Shown here piece by piece: positions 31,945 through 41,081 of a DNA stretch of 52,724 nucleotides. Numbering within the stretch: position 1 is the first letter of the stretch; each line of letters begins with the position of its first letter. Under the pieces are notes generated by a model. That model was not told the DNA's origin. It made no database searches and worked only from the letters and a program-made list of their open reading frames with translations. This DNA is from Lachnospiraceae bacterium (lineage in GTDB: Bacteria; Bacillota; Clostridia; Lachnospirales; Lachnospiraceae), in the NCBI GenBank assembly GCA_017540605.1, contig JAFYAS010000048.1:1-52724 (forward strand). Direction: 5' to 3'. Position numbers and translations under genes: made by a program.

Positions 31945-33561
31945 ATGATTACACCGGTTGATTTTCGACAAAAGAGTTTCAGAACGGGAATCGGTTACGA
32001 CAAGAAGGATGTAGACAGCTTTATGGCTGAGCTTCTTAGAAATTATGAGGAGTTATATAGGTCCAATGCTCAGCAGATAGCCGATATCAAGGATCTTGAT
32101 GACAACTTAAAGCGTTATCAAGCTATGGAGGATGAACTTTCAAGACAGCTGATGGTTGCTGAGAAGAATGCGGAGCAGATCGTTAAGGATGCTGAAAGTA
32201 AGGCTACAGTTATTGAGGCTGAAGCAAAGAAGAAAGCAAAAGAGTATATACGCGATTGCAACGCTGATATGATATATGCTCAGGAGCAGACTGTAGCACT
32301 TGCAAGGATGCATGCCAGTCTCAAGGCTCAGCTCAATATCCTATTGAAGAATTATGTTGATTTTATAAACTCAGATAAGAATGGGATTGATATCAACAAG
32401 CTTGATGTATTCGGACAGGTTCCGGATGAGATAAAACAAGAGATAGGACACGCTCAGATAGTTCCGGATATGGAATTTTCTTCATCTGCACTTCTTGCAG
32501 GGAAACCTGCACCCAAGAAGGAAGATGAGAAATCAAAGAAGTTCGATCCCTTTGCCAATATCAATTTTGGTGAAGAAGAGAAGACTCTCGGAGGTGGCCC
32601 TTCACCCAGTATAGGTGGTCGTCCACAATCAAGCGGGAAGACATTGAGCTCCAATGATCCTTTCAAGGGTATAAGTGTTGAGAGTACCAACAATGAGATG
32701 GAGGAGAGAAGGGATCCCTTCGCAGGTATAGATGTTCAGAGCACCAATGAAGCTGCTGAGACCAATAAAGATCCATTTGCTGCTTTAGATGGTTATTCTA
32801 ACAACGAATCGTCAGGTGGTTATGACGAATATAATGACAGCTCTTATCAGACAGGTGCCGATGAGAGCTACGGAGAGAGTACCTATCAGGAATCCGCAGG
32901 ATATGATGAAGGCTCTTATGACAATTCGGGATATTCCGAAGAATATGGCTCATATTCAGAGGAGTCAGGTTATGACAATTATAACTATGGTGATCAGTCT
33001 TCATATCAAGAGGGATCATACGAGAATGGCTATAGTGATCAAGCGTCATATCAGGAGGGCTCTTATGATAACAGCTATTCCGCTGGCACGGAATATGGAG
33101 ATGGAACTTATTCTGATCAATCCGGCTACAATTATTCTTCCGACTACAGTGATTCATCATATTCGGCTTATTCAGAGGATGCCGGTTATTCATCTCAGGG
33201 TGATTATGGTAGCTATGATACCGGTGGTGGTTATGGAAGTGATAGCTACGATAACAGCGGATATGATAACAGTAGCTATGATAATAGCGGGAATTATGAC
33301 AACGGTTCCGATACATCGGAATATGACAATGCAGGATATGCCAATGTCGGAGCAGATACCGGCATACCAACTGTAAATTTTAATTTTCGCCTGGGTGGCA
33401 ACACCAGCGGCTCAGGCGGTCTCAACCTTTCACCGAAGCTTATTTTAGAGGATGATCTTGAGATGGCTTTAGAGGGTGATATAGAAACAAAGGTACCACA
33501 TGGATTCAAGATGATAGAAAATGGGGATGAATCCAATGACAGCTTTTCCTTTGTAGAGTAG
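31945..33561 (+). CDS. divIVA: DivIVA domain protein with DPF repeats and tyrosine-rich low-complexity tail
   Basis: 538 residues; GGGAGG before the ATG. Residues 1-60 are the DivIVA membrane-curvature domain (ITPVDFRQKSFRTGIGYDKK); a coiled coil runs to about 140. DPF motifs occur at 201, 238, 257 and 276, the last three exactly 19 residues apart (DPF-x-G/A-I/L within a TNE-rich unit). Residues 290-465 contain about three dozen tyrosines among G, S, D, N, E and Q. A conserved-looking end (residues 470-538) contains IPTVNFNFRLGG. Typical DivIVA proteins are 160-250 residues. It probably marks poles or septum, as in other Firmicutes. It follows sepF in the standard order. Confidence 0.9.
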   Translation: MITPVDFRQKSFRTGIGYDKKDVDSFMAELLRNYEELYRSNAQQIADIKDLDDNLKRYQAMEDELSRQLMVAEKNAEQIVKDAESKATVIEAEAKKKAKEYIRDCNADMIYAQEQTVALARMHASLKAQLNILLKNYVDFINSDKNGIDINKLDVFGQVPDEIKQEIGHAQIVPDMEFSSSALLAGKPAPKKEDEKSKKFDPFANINFGEEEKTLGGGPSPSIGGRPQSSGKTLSSNDPFKGISVESTNNEMEERRDPFAGIDVQSTNEAAETNKDPFAALDGYSNNESSGGYDEYNDSSYQTGADESYGESTYQESAGYDEGSYDNSGYSEEYGSYSEESGYDNYNYGDQSSYQEGSYENGYSDQASYQEGSYDNSYSAGTEYGDGTYSDQSGYNYSSDYSDSSYSAYSEDAGYSSQGDYGSYDTGGGYGSDSYDNSGYDNSSYDNSGNYDNGSDTSEYDNAGYANVGADTGIPTVNFNFRLGGNTSGSGGLNLSPKLILEDDLEMALEGDIETKVPHGFKMIENGDESNDSFSFVE

Positions 33562-33571
33562 ATGATATCAG

Positions 33572-33600
33572 ACGAGGGAATGATAATTCCCTCGTTTTTT
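33572..33600 (+). terminator. Terminator after divIVA
   Basis: A stem ACGAGGGAA/TTCCCTCGT (33572-33580 with 33587-33595), loop TGATAA, then TTTTT. It closes the yggS-sepF-divIVA unit. Confidence 0.85.
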
Positions 33601-33630
33601 CACTTTTTATATGTTTTTTTGGAGGAGTTT

Positions 33631-34725
33631 ATGGAGAGATTAACAGTTCATGTTGATGAAAAGCCGGCTTATGATATAGTTCTTGCCGAAGACTATGAAG
33701 GTCTTGGAAAGGAGATAGAGGATATCGGGCTTGGGGGAAAAAGATTTTGCATAGTAACAGATACAAATGTCGGTATACACTATATTGAGAAGATCAGGAC
33801 AATCTTAGAGCCTCGTTCAAGGAGCGTGATCACATTTCAGTTTAAGGCAGGAGAAGAGAACAAAAACCTTGATGTAGTGAAGTCATTATATGAGACATTG
33901 ATCGTTGGTGACTTTGAAAGAGGTGATGTACTTGTTGCTCTTGGTGGCGGTGTGGTTGGCGATCTTACCGGCTTTGCTGCGGCTACATATCTTCGAGGTA
34001 TTGATTTTATTCAGCTCCCCACAAGTCTTCTTGCTATGGTCGATTCCAGCATAGGCGGAAAGACCGGAGTGGATTTTTCCCAGTACAAGAATATGGTTGG
34101 AGCCTTCCATATGCCGAGACTTGTTTATGCCAATGTGAAGACTCTTGATACACTTCCTGACAAGGAATTGATATCAGGTATGGGCGAGATAATCAAGCAT
34201 GGTCTCATAAAGGATAGAGCTTATCTGGAGTGGATAGAGGACAATGCAAGAAATATCCGTACAAGAGAAACAAGCATTCTGATCGAGATGATAAAGAGAA
34301 GTTGTGAGATAAAGAGAGGGGTAGTTGAAAAGGATCCTTTAGAGAAGGGTGAAAGGGCTTTGCTTAACTTTGGTCACACTATCGGACATGCTATTGAAAA
34401 AACATTGAACTTCAAATATCTTCATGGTGAATGTGTTGCTTTCGGTATGATCTTTGCAGGAAAGCTTTCAGCCATGAAGGGACTTATTGGTGAGGATGAT
34501 TATGCATTAATATGTGATGTGATCTCAAGATTTCCATTCCCGGATCTTCCGGAAGAGCTTGATATCTTCAAGGTTATCAAGGCGACCAAGAAGGACAAGA
34601 AGATGTCAGAGGGTAAGATAAAATTTATACTATTGAAATCTGTAGGTGATGCCTATATTGATAAGAAGATTACCGACGAGGATATGAGACTTGCCATGGA
34701 GGCTGTTTATGAAGAACTTGAGTAG
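33631..34725 (+). CDS. aroB: 3-dehydroquinate synthase
   Basis: 364 residues from the ATG at 33631 with GGAGGAG upstream. NAD- and metal-dependent second step of the shikimate pathway (DAHP to 3-dehydroquinate). ALGGGVVGDLTGFAAATYLRG is the NAD-binding glycine-rich stretch; LLAMVDSSIGGKTGVD and LNFGHTIGHAIE (metal histidines) are diagnostic. A 17-base overlap with lspA suggests co-transcription with it. Confidence 0.96.
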   Translation: MERLTVHVDEKPAYDIVLAEDYEGLGKEIEDIGLGGKRFCIVTDTNVGIHYIEKIRTILEPRSRSVITFQFKAGEENKNLDVVKSLYETLIVGDFERGDVLVALGGGVVGDLTGFAAATYLRGIDFIQLPTSLLAMVDSSIGGKTGVDFSQYKNMVGAFHMPRLVYANVKTLDTLPDKELISGMGEIIKHGLIKDRAYLEWIEDNARNIRTRETSILIEMIKRSCEIKRGVVEKDPLEKGERALLNFGHTIGHAIEKTLNFKYLHGECVAFGMIFAGKLSAMKGLIGEDDYALICDVISRFPFPDLPEELDIFKVIKATKKDKKMSEGKIKFILLKSVGDAYIDKKITDEDMRLAMEAVYEELE

Positions 34726-35197
34726 GAATGTAGGAGCAATAGTTCTGCTTGTTCTTTTGGTTCTTTCAGATCAGGCTTCAAAGGCTTATATCAGAGCTAA
34801 TTATAGCATTAAGGAATCGAAACCTCTGATAAATAAAGTGTTGTATATTCTGTATATTGAAAATGACGGAATGGCATTCAGTCTTTTAAAAGGGAAACAG
34901 ATTTTTCTTATAATCATTACTGTTGTTTTGATGAGTCTTGCGCTTTATTATTATCTGGTTGTCCTAAAGGATAATAAATATACTCCTTTAAGACTTATCA
35001 TCATTTTCATCACGGCGGGGGGACTTGGCAATCTTATCGACAGGCTTAGATTTGGAAAGGTGACTGATTTTATCTATTTTTCACCTATCAATTTCCCGGT
35101 TTTCAATGTTGCGGATATATATGTGACGTGTTCGATATTTGTACTGCTTATTTTGTTATTTACAAAATACAGGCATGATGAACTGCTAAAGGAATAG
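34709..35197 (+). CDS. lspA: Lipoprotein signal peptidase
   Basis: 162 residues, four membrane helices. The ATG at 34709 lies inside the end of aroB and has GGAGG six bases upstream. The aspartic-protease-like pair is D111 (GNLIDR) and D136 (FNVADIYV); ENDGMAFSLL is the usual loop. It cleaves prolipoproteins after lipid attachment, and several lipoproteins are encoded in this window. Confidence 0.94.
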   Translation: MKNLSRNVGAIVLLVLLVLSDQASKAYIRANYSIKESKPLINKVLYILYIENDGMAFSLLKGKQIFLIIITVVLMSLALYYYLVVLKDNKYTPLRLIIIFITAGGLGNLIDRLRFGKVTDFIYFSPINFPVFNVADIYVTCSIFVLLILLFTKYRHDELLKE

Positions 35198-35205
35198 AGG
35201 ATTAT

Positions 35206-36129
35206 ATGATCGAAAGACTTGTTGTATCTGAAGAATTCGATGGAGTTCGGGCAGATAAGTTTATATCAGGTGTTTTGGAGGGCTCAAGGAGCTATCTATC
35301 AGGACTTATTGCCGATGGCAGGGTAAAAGTAAATGGCAAGGTGATAAAGGCAAGCTTTAAGGTTTCAAAGGAAGATGTGATAGAGGTAGATATGCCCGAG
35401 ATAAAGCCTCTTTCTGATACTGTAGAGGCGGTAGATATCCCCCTCGACATAGTCTATGAGGATGATGATATCATTATTATCAACAAGCCCAAGGGGATGG
35501 TGGTTCACCCTGCTGTGGGACATATGGATGATACCTTGGTGAATGCACTTTTGTTTCACTGTGGAGATAGTCTTTCAGATATAAACGGAGTTTTAAGACC
35601 CGGTATTGTACACCGCATTGATATGGATACCACCGGACTTTTAGTGGTAGCAAAGAACAATAAAGCCCATCAATCACTTTCAGATCAGCTTTCGGTTCAC
35701 AGCATCACCAGAAGATACCAGGCCATAGTTCACGGTGTGATCAAGGAGGATTCGGGAACAATAGATAAGCCTATTGGAAGGCACAAGATCGATAGGAAAA
35801 AGATGTCTGTAGATGCACCGGTATCAAGAGAGGCAGTTACACATTTTAAGGTTTTAGAGCGTTTTAAGTCATATACTTATATAGAATGTGAGCTTGAGAC
35901 CGGAAGAACTCATCAGATCAGGGTTCATATGTCTTCAATTGGGCATCCCCTGCTTGGTGATGAGGTTTACGGTCCGAAGAAATGTCCTTTTAAGGGGTTA
36001 CAGGGGCAGACATTACATGCTAAAGTAATAGGCTTTATACATCCGTCAAGCGGAGAATATGTAGAATTTGATTCAGAGCTTCCGGAGTATTTTGAGGATT
36101 TACTTAAAAAACTCAGGGCTCAGTCTTAA
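35206..36129 (+). CDS. rluD: RluA/RluD family rRNA pseudouridine synthase
   Basis: 307 residues. An S4 RNA-binding domain (about 12-75) precedes the catalytic domain. Catalytic D139 lies in HRIDMDTTGLLV, and the family end GRTHQIRVHMSSIGHPLLGD is present. It probably modifies 23S rRNA helix 69 as RluD does, though RluA-family targets cannot be told from sequence alone. It follows lspA, a very common order in Firmicutes. Confidence 0.92.
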   Translation: MIERLVVSEEFDGVRADKFISGVLEGSRSYLSGLIADGRVKVNGKVIKASFKVSKEDVIEVDMPEIKPLSDTVEAVDIPLDIVYEDDDIIIINKPKGMVVHPAVGHMDDTLVNALLFHCGDSLSDINGVLRPGIVHRIDMDTTGLLVVAKNNKAHQSLSDQLSVHSITRRYQAIVHGVIKEDSGTIDKPIGRHKIDRKKMSVDAPVSREAVTHFKVLERFKSYTYIECELETGRTHQIRVHMSSIGHPLLGDEVYGPKKCPFKGLQGQTLHAKVIGFIHPSSGEYVEFDSELPEYFEDLLKKLRAQS

Positions 36130-36146
36130 AACAAGGAGGTAAGGGT

Positions 36147-36761
36147 ATGAGTAACAAGTTATTGACTGTGGGAAGACAATTTGGAAGCGGTGGTTATGAT
36201 ATTGCCAAGAGGGTTTCTGAAAAACTCTCAATGGGATTTTATGATAAGGAGCTTTTAAAGGAGTCAGCAAAAAACAGTGGATTATGTGAGGAGGTATTTC
36301 ATGATTTCGATGAAAGACCTACCAATAGTTTCCTTTATTCTCTTGTAATGGATCCCTATTCAGCTATAGGCTTTCATTCCGGTACCATGGATATGCCGTT
36401 AAATCACAAGGTTTTCCTTGCTTCCTTTGATACTATCAAGGCTATAGCTGACAAGGAGAGCGCCGTATTTGTAGGCAGATGTGCGGATTATGCTCTTGAA
36501 AATCGCGATAATGTACTTAATGTATTTATCTATGCAAATATAGATGACAGGATAAAAAGAGTTGCTGAAAGACTTCAGATCGATGAGAAGCAGGCAAAGG
36601 ATGTGATCAACAAGCAGGATAAGCAGAGAAGCTCTTATTATAATTATTACACCACGAAGAAGTGGGGGGCTATCTCAAGCTATGATCTTTGCATCAATTC
36701 AAGTATCCTGGGTATAGAAAAGACTTCTGACTATATCATTGAGTTTTTAAATGCAATGTAA
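36147..36761 (+). CDS. Cytidylate kinase-like family protein
   Basis: A 204-residue P-loop protein of the cytidylate-kinase-like (AAK6 type) family. TVGRQFGSGGYDIAKRVSEK is a GRQFGSGG-type nucleotide loop; the phosphate-contact arginines near VFVGRCADYAL and the NVFIYANIDDRIKRVAERL end are typical. The true Cmk is usually a different, larger protein, so the substrate of this one is uncertain. AGGAGG before the ATG. Confidence 0.85.
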   Translation: MSNKLLTVGRQFGSGGYDIAKRVSEKLSMGFYDKELLKESAKNSGLCEEVFHDFDERPTNSFLYSLVMDPYSAIGFHSGTMDMPLNHKVFLASFDTIKAIADKESAVFVGRCADYALENRDNVLNVFIYANIDDRIKRVAERLQIDEKQAKDVINKQDKQRSSYYNYYTTKKWGAISSYDLCINSSILGIEKTSDYIIEFLNAM

Positions 36762-36771
36762 GGAATGATTT

Positions 36772-37716
36772 ATGGATAATTCATTATTAACCGGACTTTC
36801 AGATCTCCATCTTCATCTTGACGGATCTCTTGATGTGAATATGGTAAGAAGACTTGCTGATATAGGTGATATTTCCCTTGATCTTTCCGATTCTGAGATC
36901 AAAAATCGATTATCTGTAAGAGAGGGCTGTAGGAATCTCAATGAATATCTTGAGAAATTTGATTTTCCATGTTCTCTTTTACAAACCGAAGACCAGATAT
37001 CCGAAAGTGTATATTTGTTAAAGGAAAAGCTTAAGGCCTCCGGTTTATCCTATGCAGAGATAAGATTTGCGCCTCAAAAGCATATGGATAAGGGAATTTC
37101 AATGGAGGGTGTCATAGAGGCGGCTATTGATGGAAATAAAAGGTCCTCATTTCCTTCAAAGCTCATACTTTGTATGATGCGAGGTAATGACAATCATGAA
37201 GCCAATCTTCAAACAGTAAGGCTTACTAAGAAATATCTTGGTAATGATGTTTGTGCCATTGATCTTGCCGGTGCAGAGGCTTTATTTCCCACCGAGGATT
37301 TTGAGGATTGCTTTTTACTTGCAAGAAGTCTTGATGTGCCCTTTACAATTCATGCCGGAGAAGCATCGGGAGCTTTTAGTATCTGGAAGGCTATAGAGTT
37401 TGGCGCAAAAAGGATAGGCCACGGCGTCAGAGCTTATGAGGATGAGAAGCTTTTAGAGTATCTTTCAAAGCATCGGATACCTCTTGAGCTATGTCCCACA
37501 AGCAACCTAAATACCTGTGTTTTTGACGATATAAGTGCTTATCCCATAAGGACATTTTTAAAATATGACATCCCTGTTACCATCAATACCGACAATATGT
37601 CGGTTTCCGATACGGACATAGAAAAAGAGTATAGACTTCTTATAGATGCTTTTAATCTATCAAACGACGAGATAGAAACAATCAAGAACAATTCAATAAA
37701 TGCTGCATTTTCATAG
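36772..37716 (+). CDS. add: Adenosine deaminase
   Basis: 314 residues. Converts adenosine (or deoxyadenosine) to inosine. Metal ligands H13 and H15 lie in DLHLHLDGSL; then FTIHAGEASG (with the catalytic glutamate), RIGHGVRA and the metal aspartate in ITINTDNMSVSDT. The family usually has NTDDP or similar at the last motif; the NTDN form here is a mild variation. It ends in a clear stop, then terminators. Confidence 0.9.
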   Translation: MDNSLLTGLSDLHLHLDGSLDVNMVRRLADIGDISLDLSDSEIKNRLSVREGCRNLNEYLEKFDFPCSLLQTEDQISESVYLLKEKLKASGLSYAEIRFAPQKHMDKGISMEGVIEAAIDGNKRSSFPSKLILCMMRGNDNHEANLQTVRLTKKYLGNDVCAIDLAGAEALFPTEDFEDCFLLARSLDVPFTIHAGEASGAFSIWKAIEFGAKRIGHGVRAYEDEKLLEYLSKHRIPLELCPTSNLNTCVFDDISAYPIRTFLKYDIPVTINTDNMSVSDTDIEKEYRLLIDAFNLSNDEIETIKNNSINAAFS

Positions 37717-37761
37717 CAAGGACGAATAGCAGAGATGCCTTCCTGCGTTATATCTTGACAC

Positions 37762-37786
37762 GCTCTGAACAGCAAGTGTTCAGAGC
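37762..37786. repeat. Hairpin GCTCTGAACA-N5-TGTTCAGAGC
   Basis: A perfect 10-bp stem with a five-base loop, without a T tract after it. It lies between add and hisZ and could be an mRNA stabilising or binding element. Confidence 0.55.
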
Positions 37787-37803
37787 TGTAGTGAATAGTT
37801 ACA

Positions 37804-37848
37804 AGATAACTTAATGCCTTCTTCATAAAGGTATGAGTTATCTTTTTT
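37804..37848 (+). terminator. Terminator before the his operon
   Basis: An outer stem AGATAAC/GTTATCT (37804-37810 with 37837-37843) enclosing a weaker inner ATGCCTT/AAGGTAT stem, followed by TTTTTAT. Confidence 0.65.
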
Positions 37849-37911
37849 ATAGCATTTATATGTTGATTGTGTTATAATATATGCTGATTTTTTGTGTGAA
37901 AGGATAACACT

Positions 37912-39120
37912 ATGAACGAGAGATTGCTTCATACTCCCGAGGGAGTAAGGGATGTCTATGATATCGAGTGCCGAAGAAAAAAGAAACTCATCGGTATGCT
38001 CAAGTCTGTAATGGAAAAATACAGCTATCATGATATCGAGACTCCTGCATTTGAATATTTTGATATATTTAACAGAGACAAGGGTTCCGCCAAGTCAAAT
38101 GAGATGTACAAGTTCTTTGACAGAGAGAACAACACCCTAGTTTTAAGACCTGATATGACGCCGCAGATCGCCAGATGTGTAGCTAAGTATTACAAGGATG
38201 TGGATCTTCCCATTAGGCTTTCCTACGAGGGTAAGGTATATAAGAACCTTCACAATCTTCAAGGTAAGCTTTCAGAGACTACCGAGGTTGGCGGTGAGCT
38301 GATAAATGATGACAGCTCGGCTGCAGATGCAGAGATCCTTGCTACTGTGATCGATTGTTTCCTTGCTTCAGGCCTTACCGAGTTTCAGATAGAGGTAGGT
38401 AATGTGAACTTCTTTAAGGGTATTGTAGAGGAAGCAGGTATAGACAAGAATATCGAAGAAAAGCTTAGAACCTACATTCACAACAAGAATTCCTTCGGAT
38501 TATCTGAATATGTGAAGAGTCTTGAGCTTTCGGATAAGCTTACTGAGACCTTTGACAGATTCTACAATCTCTTTGGTGGAGTAGAGATGCTTGATGAAGC
38601 TCTTACTCTTGTTGACAATCCTGTATCTGTTGAGGCTATAGAGAGACTTAAGAGAGTTTATAATGCACTTAAGGTATACGGATATGAAAAGCATATAAGC
38701 TTTGATCTTGGACTTTTAAGTCGATATGAGTATTACACAGGTATCATTTTCAGGGGCTATACCTATGGTACGGGTGATGCTATCGTAAAGGGTGGCCGCT
38801 ACAACAATCTGCTTTCGCAGTTTGGAAAGGATGCGCCTGCTATAGGCTTCTGTCTTGTGATCGATGAGCTGATGAGTGCGCTTTCAAGACAGGATATTCT
38901 TATTGATGTAGATTATTATGACATCCTTATGCTTTACAAGAGAGAGTATCAGGAGGATGCCATAAAGGAAGCTATAGACCTTAGAAAAAGTGGCGAATGC
39001 GTTGAGCTTATCAGGATGAGCGAGAGAAAGAGCCTTGATGATTACAAGGTTTACGCTAAAGAAGCACATTTTGATAAGATCATATATTATGGCGAGGAGG
39101 GTAGAAGCTGTTATGAGTAG
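37912..39120 (+). CDS. hisZ: ATP phosphoribosyltransferase regulatory subunit HisZ
   Basis: 402 residues. A catalytically inactive HisRS-like protein that forms the regulated enzyme with short HisG. LHTPEGVRDVYDIECRRKKK, the class II synthetase-like motif 2 region LVLRPDMTPQIAR and the later GRYNNLLSQFGKDAPAIGF show the fold. It lacks the anticodon-binding domain expected of an active HisRS, and it lies next to a short HisG. Its last eight bases overlap hisG. Confidence 0.94.
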   Translation: MNERLLHTPEGVRDVYDIECRRKKKLIGMLKSVMEKYSYHDIETPAFEYFDIFNRDKGSAKSNEMYKFFDRENNTLVLRPDMTPQIARCVAKYYKDVDLPIRLSYEGKVYKNLHNLQGKLSETTEVGGELINDDSSAADAEILATVIDCFLASGLTEFQIEVGNVNFFKGIVEEAGIDKNIEEKLRTYIHNKNSFGLSEYVKSLELSDKLTETFDRFYNLFGGVEMLDEALTLVDNPVSVEAIERLKRVYNALKVYGYEKHISFDLGLLSRYEYYTGIIFRGYTYGTGDAIVKGGRYNNLLSQFGKDAPAIGFCLVIDELMSALSRQDILIDVDYYDILMLYKREYQEDAIKEAIDLRKSGECVELIRMSERKSLDDYKVYAKEAHFDKIIYYGEEGRSCYE

Positions 39121-39754
39121 AGATCTGACATTTGCTCTTGCTAAGGGAAGACTTGCGATGAAGACACTTGATCTGTTTGATAAGATTGGTATTCATTGTG
39201 AGGAGATGCGAGACAAGAACACCAGAAAGCTTATATTTGCAAATGAGGAATACGGCTTCAAGTTCTTCCTTGCAAAGGCATCGGATGTGCCCACCTATGT
39301 TGAATATGGTGCGGCTGATATCGGTGTGGTAGGAAGAGATACGATACTTGAAGAGGGCAGGAATATATTTGAGGTCATGGATCTTGGCTTTGGCAAATGC
39401 AGGATGTGTGTCTGTGGTCCTGAGTCAGCGAGAGAGCTTCTTAAAAAGAATGAGATCATTAGGGTTGCCAGCAAATATCCCAACATTGCCAGAGAGTATT
39501 TTCTTGGAAAAAAGAATCAGACTGTAGATATCATCAAGCTTAATGGATCTGTAGAGCTTGCCCCCATTGTTGACCTTTCAGAAGTTATCGTCGATATCGT
39601 GGAGACGGGATCGACATTAAAGGAGAACGGACTTACAGTGCTTGAGGAGATCTGTCCTTTATCTGCCAGGGTTGTTGTAAATCAGGTAAGTTTAAAGATG
39701 GAGCAGGAAAGGATCAGAAAGCTTCTTGATGATCTTAAATCAGTAATAGAGTAG
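39113..39754 (+). CDS. hisG: ATP phosphoribosyltransferase, short form
   Basis: 213 residues from the ATG at 39113, with GAGGAGG 12 bases upstream and overlapping the end of hisZ. First step of histidine synthesis (ATP plus PRPP). LTFALAKGRL is the conserved start. YGAADIGVVGRDTI and the PRPP-binding VDIVETGSTLKENGL are clear. The C-terminal regulatory domain of long HisG is absent, as expected where HisZ is present. Confidence 0.96.
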   Translation: MSRDLTFALAKGRLAMKTLDLFDKIGIHCEEMRDKNTRKLIFANEEYGFKFFLAKASDVPTYVEYGAADIGVVGRDTILEEGRNIFEVMDLGFGKCRMCVCGPESARELLKKNEIIRVASKYPNIAREYFLGKKNQTVDIIKLNGSVELAPIVDLSEVIVDIVETGSTLKENGLTVLEEICPLSARVVVNQVSLKMEQERIRKLLDDLKSVIE

Positions 39755-39773
39755 ATTGCGAGGATTATTCATT

Positions 39774-41063
39774 ATGCGTAAGGTATTTATTAACGAGGAA
39801 GAAAAAAAGAACATTTTAAAGAATCTCTTGAAGAGATCCACATCCAACTACAAGGAATTTGAAAATGTAGTTGATGATATACTTGCCAATGTAAGAGAGA
39901 ATGGCGACAAGGCTCTCTTTGAATATACCAAAAAGTTTGATAAGGCTGATATCGATGCATCGACTGTAAAGGTTACCGATGCTGAGATTGAAGAGGCATA
40001 CAAGGCTGTTTCACCTGAGCTTGTTGAGATCATCAAGAAGGCTTTGGTGAATATCCGTGAATACCATGTGCTTCAGAAGAGAAACAGCTGGTTTGATACC
40101 AAGGACAACGGTATCCTTTTGGGACAGAAGATAAGTCCACTTGCAAGAGTTGGTGTGTATGTTCCCGGAGGTAAGGCAGCTTATCCTTCATCGGTTCTGA
40201 TGAACATTGTTCCTGCAAAGGTTGCAGGTGTTCCTGAGATCATCATGACTACTCCTTGTGATGCTTCAGGTAAGGTTTATCCTACAACACTTGTGGCTGC
40301 TCATGAGGCAGGTGCCACAGCAATATACAAGGCAGGGGGAGCTCAGGCTATCGCAGCACTTGCCTACGGTACAGAGTCTATTCCCAAGGTTGACAAGATA
40401 GTAGGTCCCGGCAATATTTTCGTAGCTCTTGCAAAGAGAGCTGTTTACGGACATGTGAGCATAGATTCCATTGCCGGCCCTTCTGAGATACTTGTACTTG
40501 CCGATGAGACAGCCAATCCCAGATATGTGGCAGCCGATCTTTTGTCACAGGCTGAGCATGACGAGATGGCGTCAGCTATTCTTGTTACCACAAGCGAAGA
40601 GCTTGCAGACAAGGTAAGTGAAGAGGTAGACAAGTTCGTTGCTGTTCTTGAAAGAAAAGAGATCATTGAAAAGTCTCTTGACAACTATGGATATATGATA
40701 GTTGCAAAGGATATGGAGGAAGCTCTTGATGTGGTAAATGAGATCGCGTCAGAGCATCTTGAGATAGTTACAGCCAATCCCTTCGATGTGATGACAAGGG
40801 TTAAGAATGCCGGAGCTATCTTCCTCGGTGAGTATTCTTCAGAGCCCTTGGGTGATTATTTTGCGGGCCCTAATCACGTCCTTCCCACAAACGGTACTGC
40901 GAAGTTCTTCTCACCCCTTTCCGTTGACGATTTTATCAAAAAATCCAGCGTTATCTACTATTCAAGAGAGGCGCTTGAGCCTATACATCAGGATATCATC
41001 GATTTTGCTACTGCAGAGAAGCTCACTGCACATGCCAATTCCATAAAGGTGAGATTCGAGTAA
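39774..41063 (+). CDS. hisD: Histidinol dehydrogenase
   Basis: 429 residues from the ATG at 39774 (GCGAGGA upstream). Zn- and NAD-dependent oxidation of histidinol to histidine. RVGVYVPGGKAAYPSSVLM, IAGPSEILVLAD, DLLSQAEHDEMASAILVT (zinc ligands) and GPNHVLPTNGTAKFFSPLSV are signatures. Usual length. Confidence 0.97.
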   Translation: MRKVFINEEEKKNILKNLLKRSTSNYKEFENVVDDILANVRENGDKALFEYTKKFDKADIDASTVKVTDAEIEEAYKAVSPELVEIIKKALVNIREYHVLQKRNSWFDTKDNGILLGQKISPLARVGVYVPGGKAAYPSSVLMNIVPAKVAGVPEIIMTTPCDASGKVYPTTLVAAHEAGATAIYKAGGAQAIAALAYGTESIPKVDKIVGPGNIFVALAKRAVYGHVSIDSIAGPSEILVLADETANPRYVAADLLSQAEHDEMASAILVTTSEELADKVSEEVDKFVAVLERKEIIEKSLDNYGYMIVAKDMEEALDVVNEIASEHLEIVTANPFDVMTRVKNAGAIFLGEYSSEPLGDYFAGPNHVLPTNGTAKFFSPLSVDDFIKKSSVIYYSREALEPIHQDIIDFATAEKLTAHANSIKVRFE

Positions 41064-41081
41064 TATTTTGGAGGATATGCT

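Noticed and set aside
32798..33370. Long open frame on the minus strand opposite the DivIVA tail
   Set aside because: It is rich in His, Tyr, Arg and Ser as the mirror of Tyr/Gly/Ser/Asp codons on the plus strand, has no ribosome site, and the plus frame carries a clear DivIVA domain.
37863..37878. TTGATT and TATAAT before hisZ as a promoter pair
   Set aside because: They are only four bases apart; TATAAT may be a -10 but no -35 at proper distance was found.
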